A stretch of 7,167 nt of DNA, taken from NCBI GenBank assembly GCA_903918555.1, contig CAIXEV010000153.1, positions 1 to 7,167 on the forward strand. The letters are read 5' to 3'. The translations under genes and the position numbers were made by a program. Shown here piece after piece: positions 7,120 to 7,167 of this stretch. The notes under the pieces are model-generated. The model was not told where the DNA came from. It saw only the letters and a list, made by a program, of their open reading frames with translations, and searched no databases. Source of the stretch: an uncultured bacterium. Its GTDB lineage: Bacteria; Planctomycetota; Phycisphaerae; Phycisphaerales; SM1A02. Numbering within the stretch: the first letter of the stretch is position 1; every line of letters begins with the position of its first letter.

Positions 7120-7144
7120 TGCTTCCTCGCTGCGCGAGGAAGCA
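7120..7144 (+). terminator. Strong 10-11 bp inverted repeat, candidate terminator or dispersed palindromic repeat
   Basis: TGCTTCCTCG (7120-7129) and CGAGGAAGCA (7135-7144) are exact reverse complements around CTGCG. One more C-G pair can close a TGC loop, giving an 11-bp stem. CAC (7117-7119) could also pair with GTG (7146-7148) across a one-base bulge. The stem contains A/T-bearing steps, so it is less likely to be a GC-bias accident than the two hairpins before it. There is no U-tract afterwards. It is either a terminator for the TIM-barrel transcript or one copy of a genome-wide palindromic repeat. Confidence 0.5.
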
Positions 7145-7167
7145 CGTGGCACCCGCCGGCCTTTGGC

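Noticed and set aside
5884..7152. A 422-codon minus-strand open frame opposite the TIM-barrel gene
   Set aside because: Shadow frame: composition biased to Arg, Ala, Val and Glu, no domain, and it would cross the divergent control region and the 3' hairpins.
1..7167. Signs of mobile DNA, CRISPR, phage defence, tRNA or riboswitch
   Set aside because: No transposase, integrase, direct-repeat array, cloverleaf or conserved riboswitch core was seen, and composition looks even across the window.

Overview
This 7.2 kb window is very GC-rich bacterial DNA with dense coding and strongly G/C-biased third codon positions. It carries four convincing genes, each with a predicted export signal. The best hint to the source is the C-terminal module of the first protein. 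It is a short, two-repeat, dockerin/EF-hand-like tail that ends in a Trp a few residues from the stop, a type common on secreted proteins of Planctomycetota, especially Phycisphaerae. A TIM-barrel 'isomerase/epimerase' with a twin-arginine-like leader, also frequent in planctomycetes, agrees. The assignment is an inference from protein style and was not tested by a database search.

Layout. (1) 164-2455, plus strand: a large secreted zinc metalloprotease of the metzincin/reprolysin (M12-like) type, followed by an Ig/cadherin-like domain, a PA14-like domain and the dockerin-like tail. (2) 4844-2439, minus strand: a secreted penicillin-acylase-family (S45) Ntn-hydrolase. Its 3' end overlaps the 3' end of the protease gene by 17 bp, tail to tail. 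(3) 5969-4854, minus strand: a secreted NHL/SMP-30-like beta-propeller with a His-rich stretch and a Pro/Ala linker. It lies just upstream of the acylase with a 9-nt gap, so the two look like one operon read propeller then acylase. (4) 6094-7032, plus strand: an exported xylose-isomerase-like TIM-barrel protein, divergent from the operon across a 124-bp control region. (5) 7033-7167: non-coding sequence with three successive perfect hairpins, a plausible transcription end or a palindromic repeat.

How they may work together. All four products are predicted to act outside the cytoplasm: a protease, an amide hydrolase, a propeller that may bind or turn over a sugar or lactone, and a sugar isomerase/epimerase-like enzyme. 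A role in extracellular or periplasmic breakdown of complex organic matter is plausible, but only the propeller-acylase pair is supported as a transcriptional unit. No tRNA, rRNA, CRISPR array, insertion sequence or phage gene was seen. The window looks like ordinary chromosomal planctomycete-type sequence rather than a clear novel defence or mobile system. The propeller-acylase pair and the 3' hairpin cluster most deserve follow-up.
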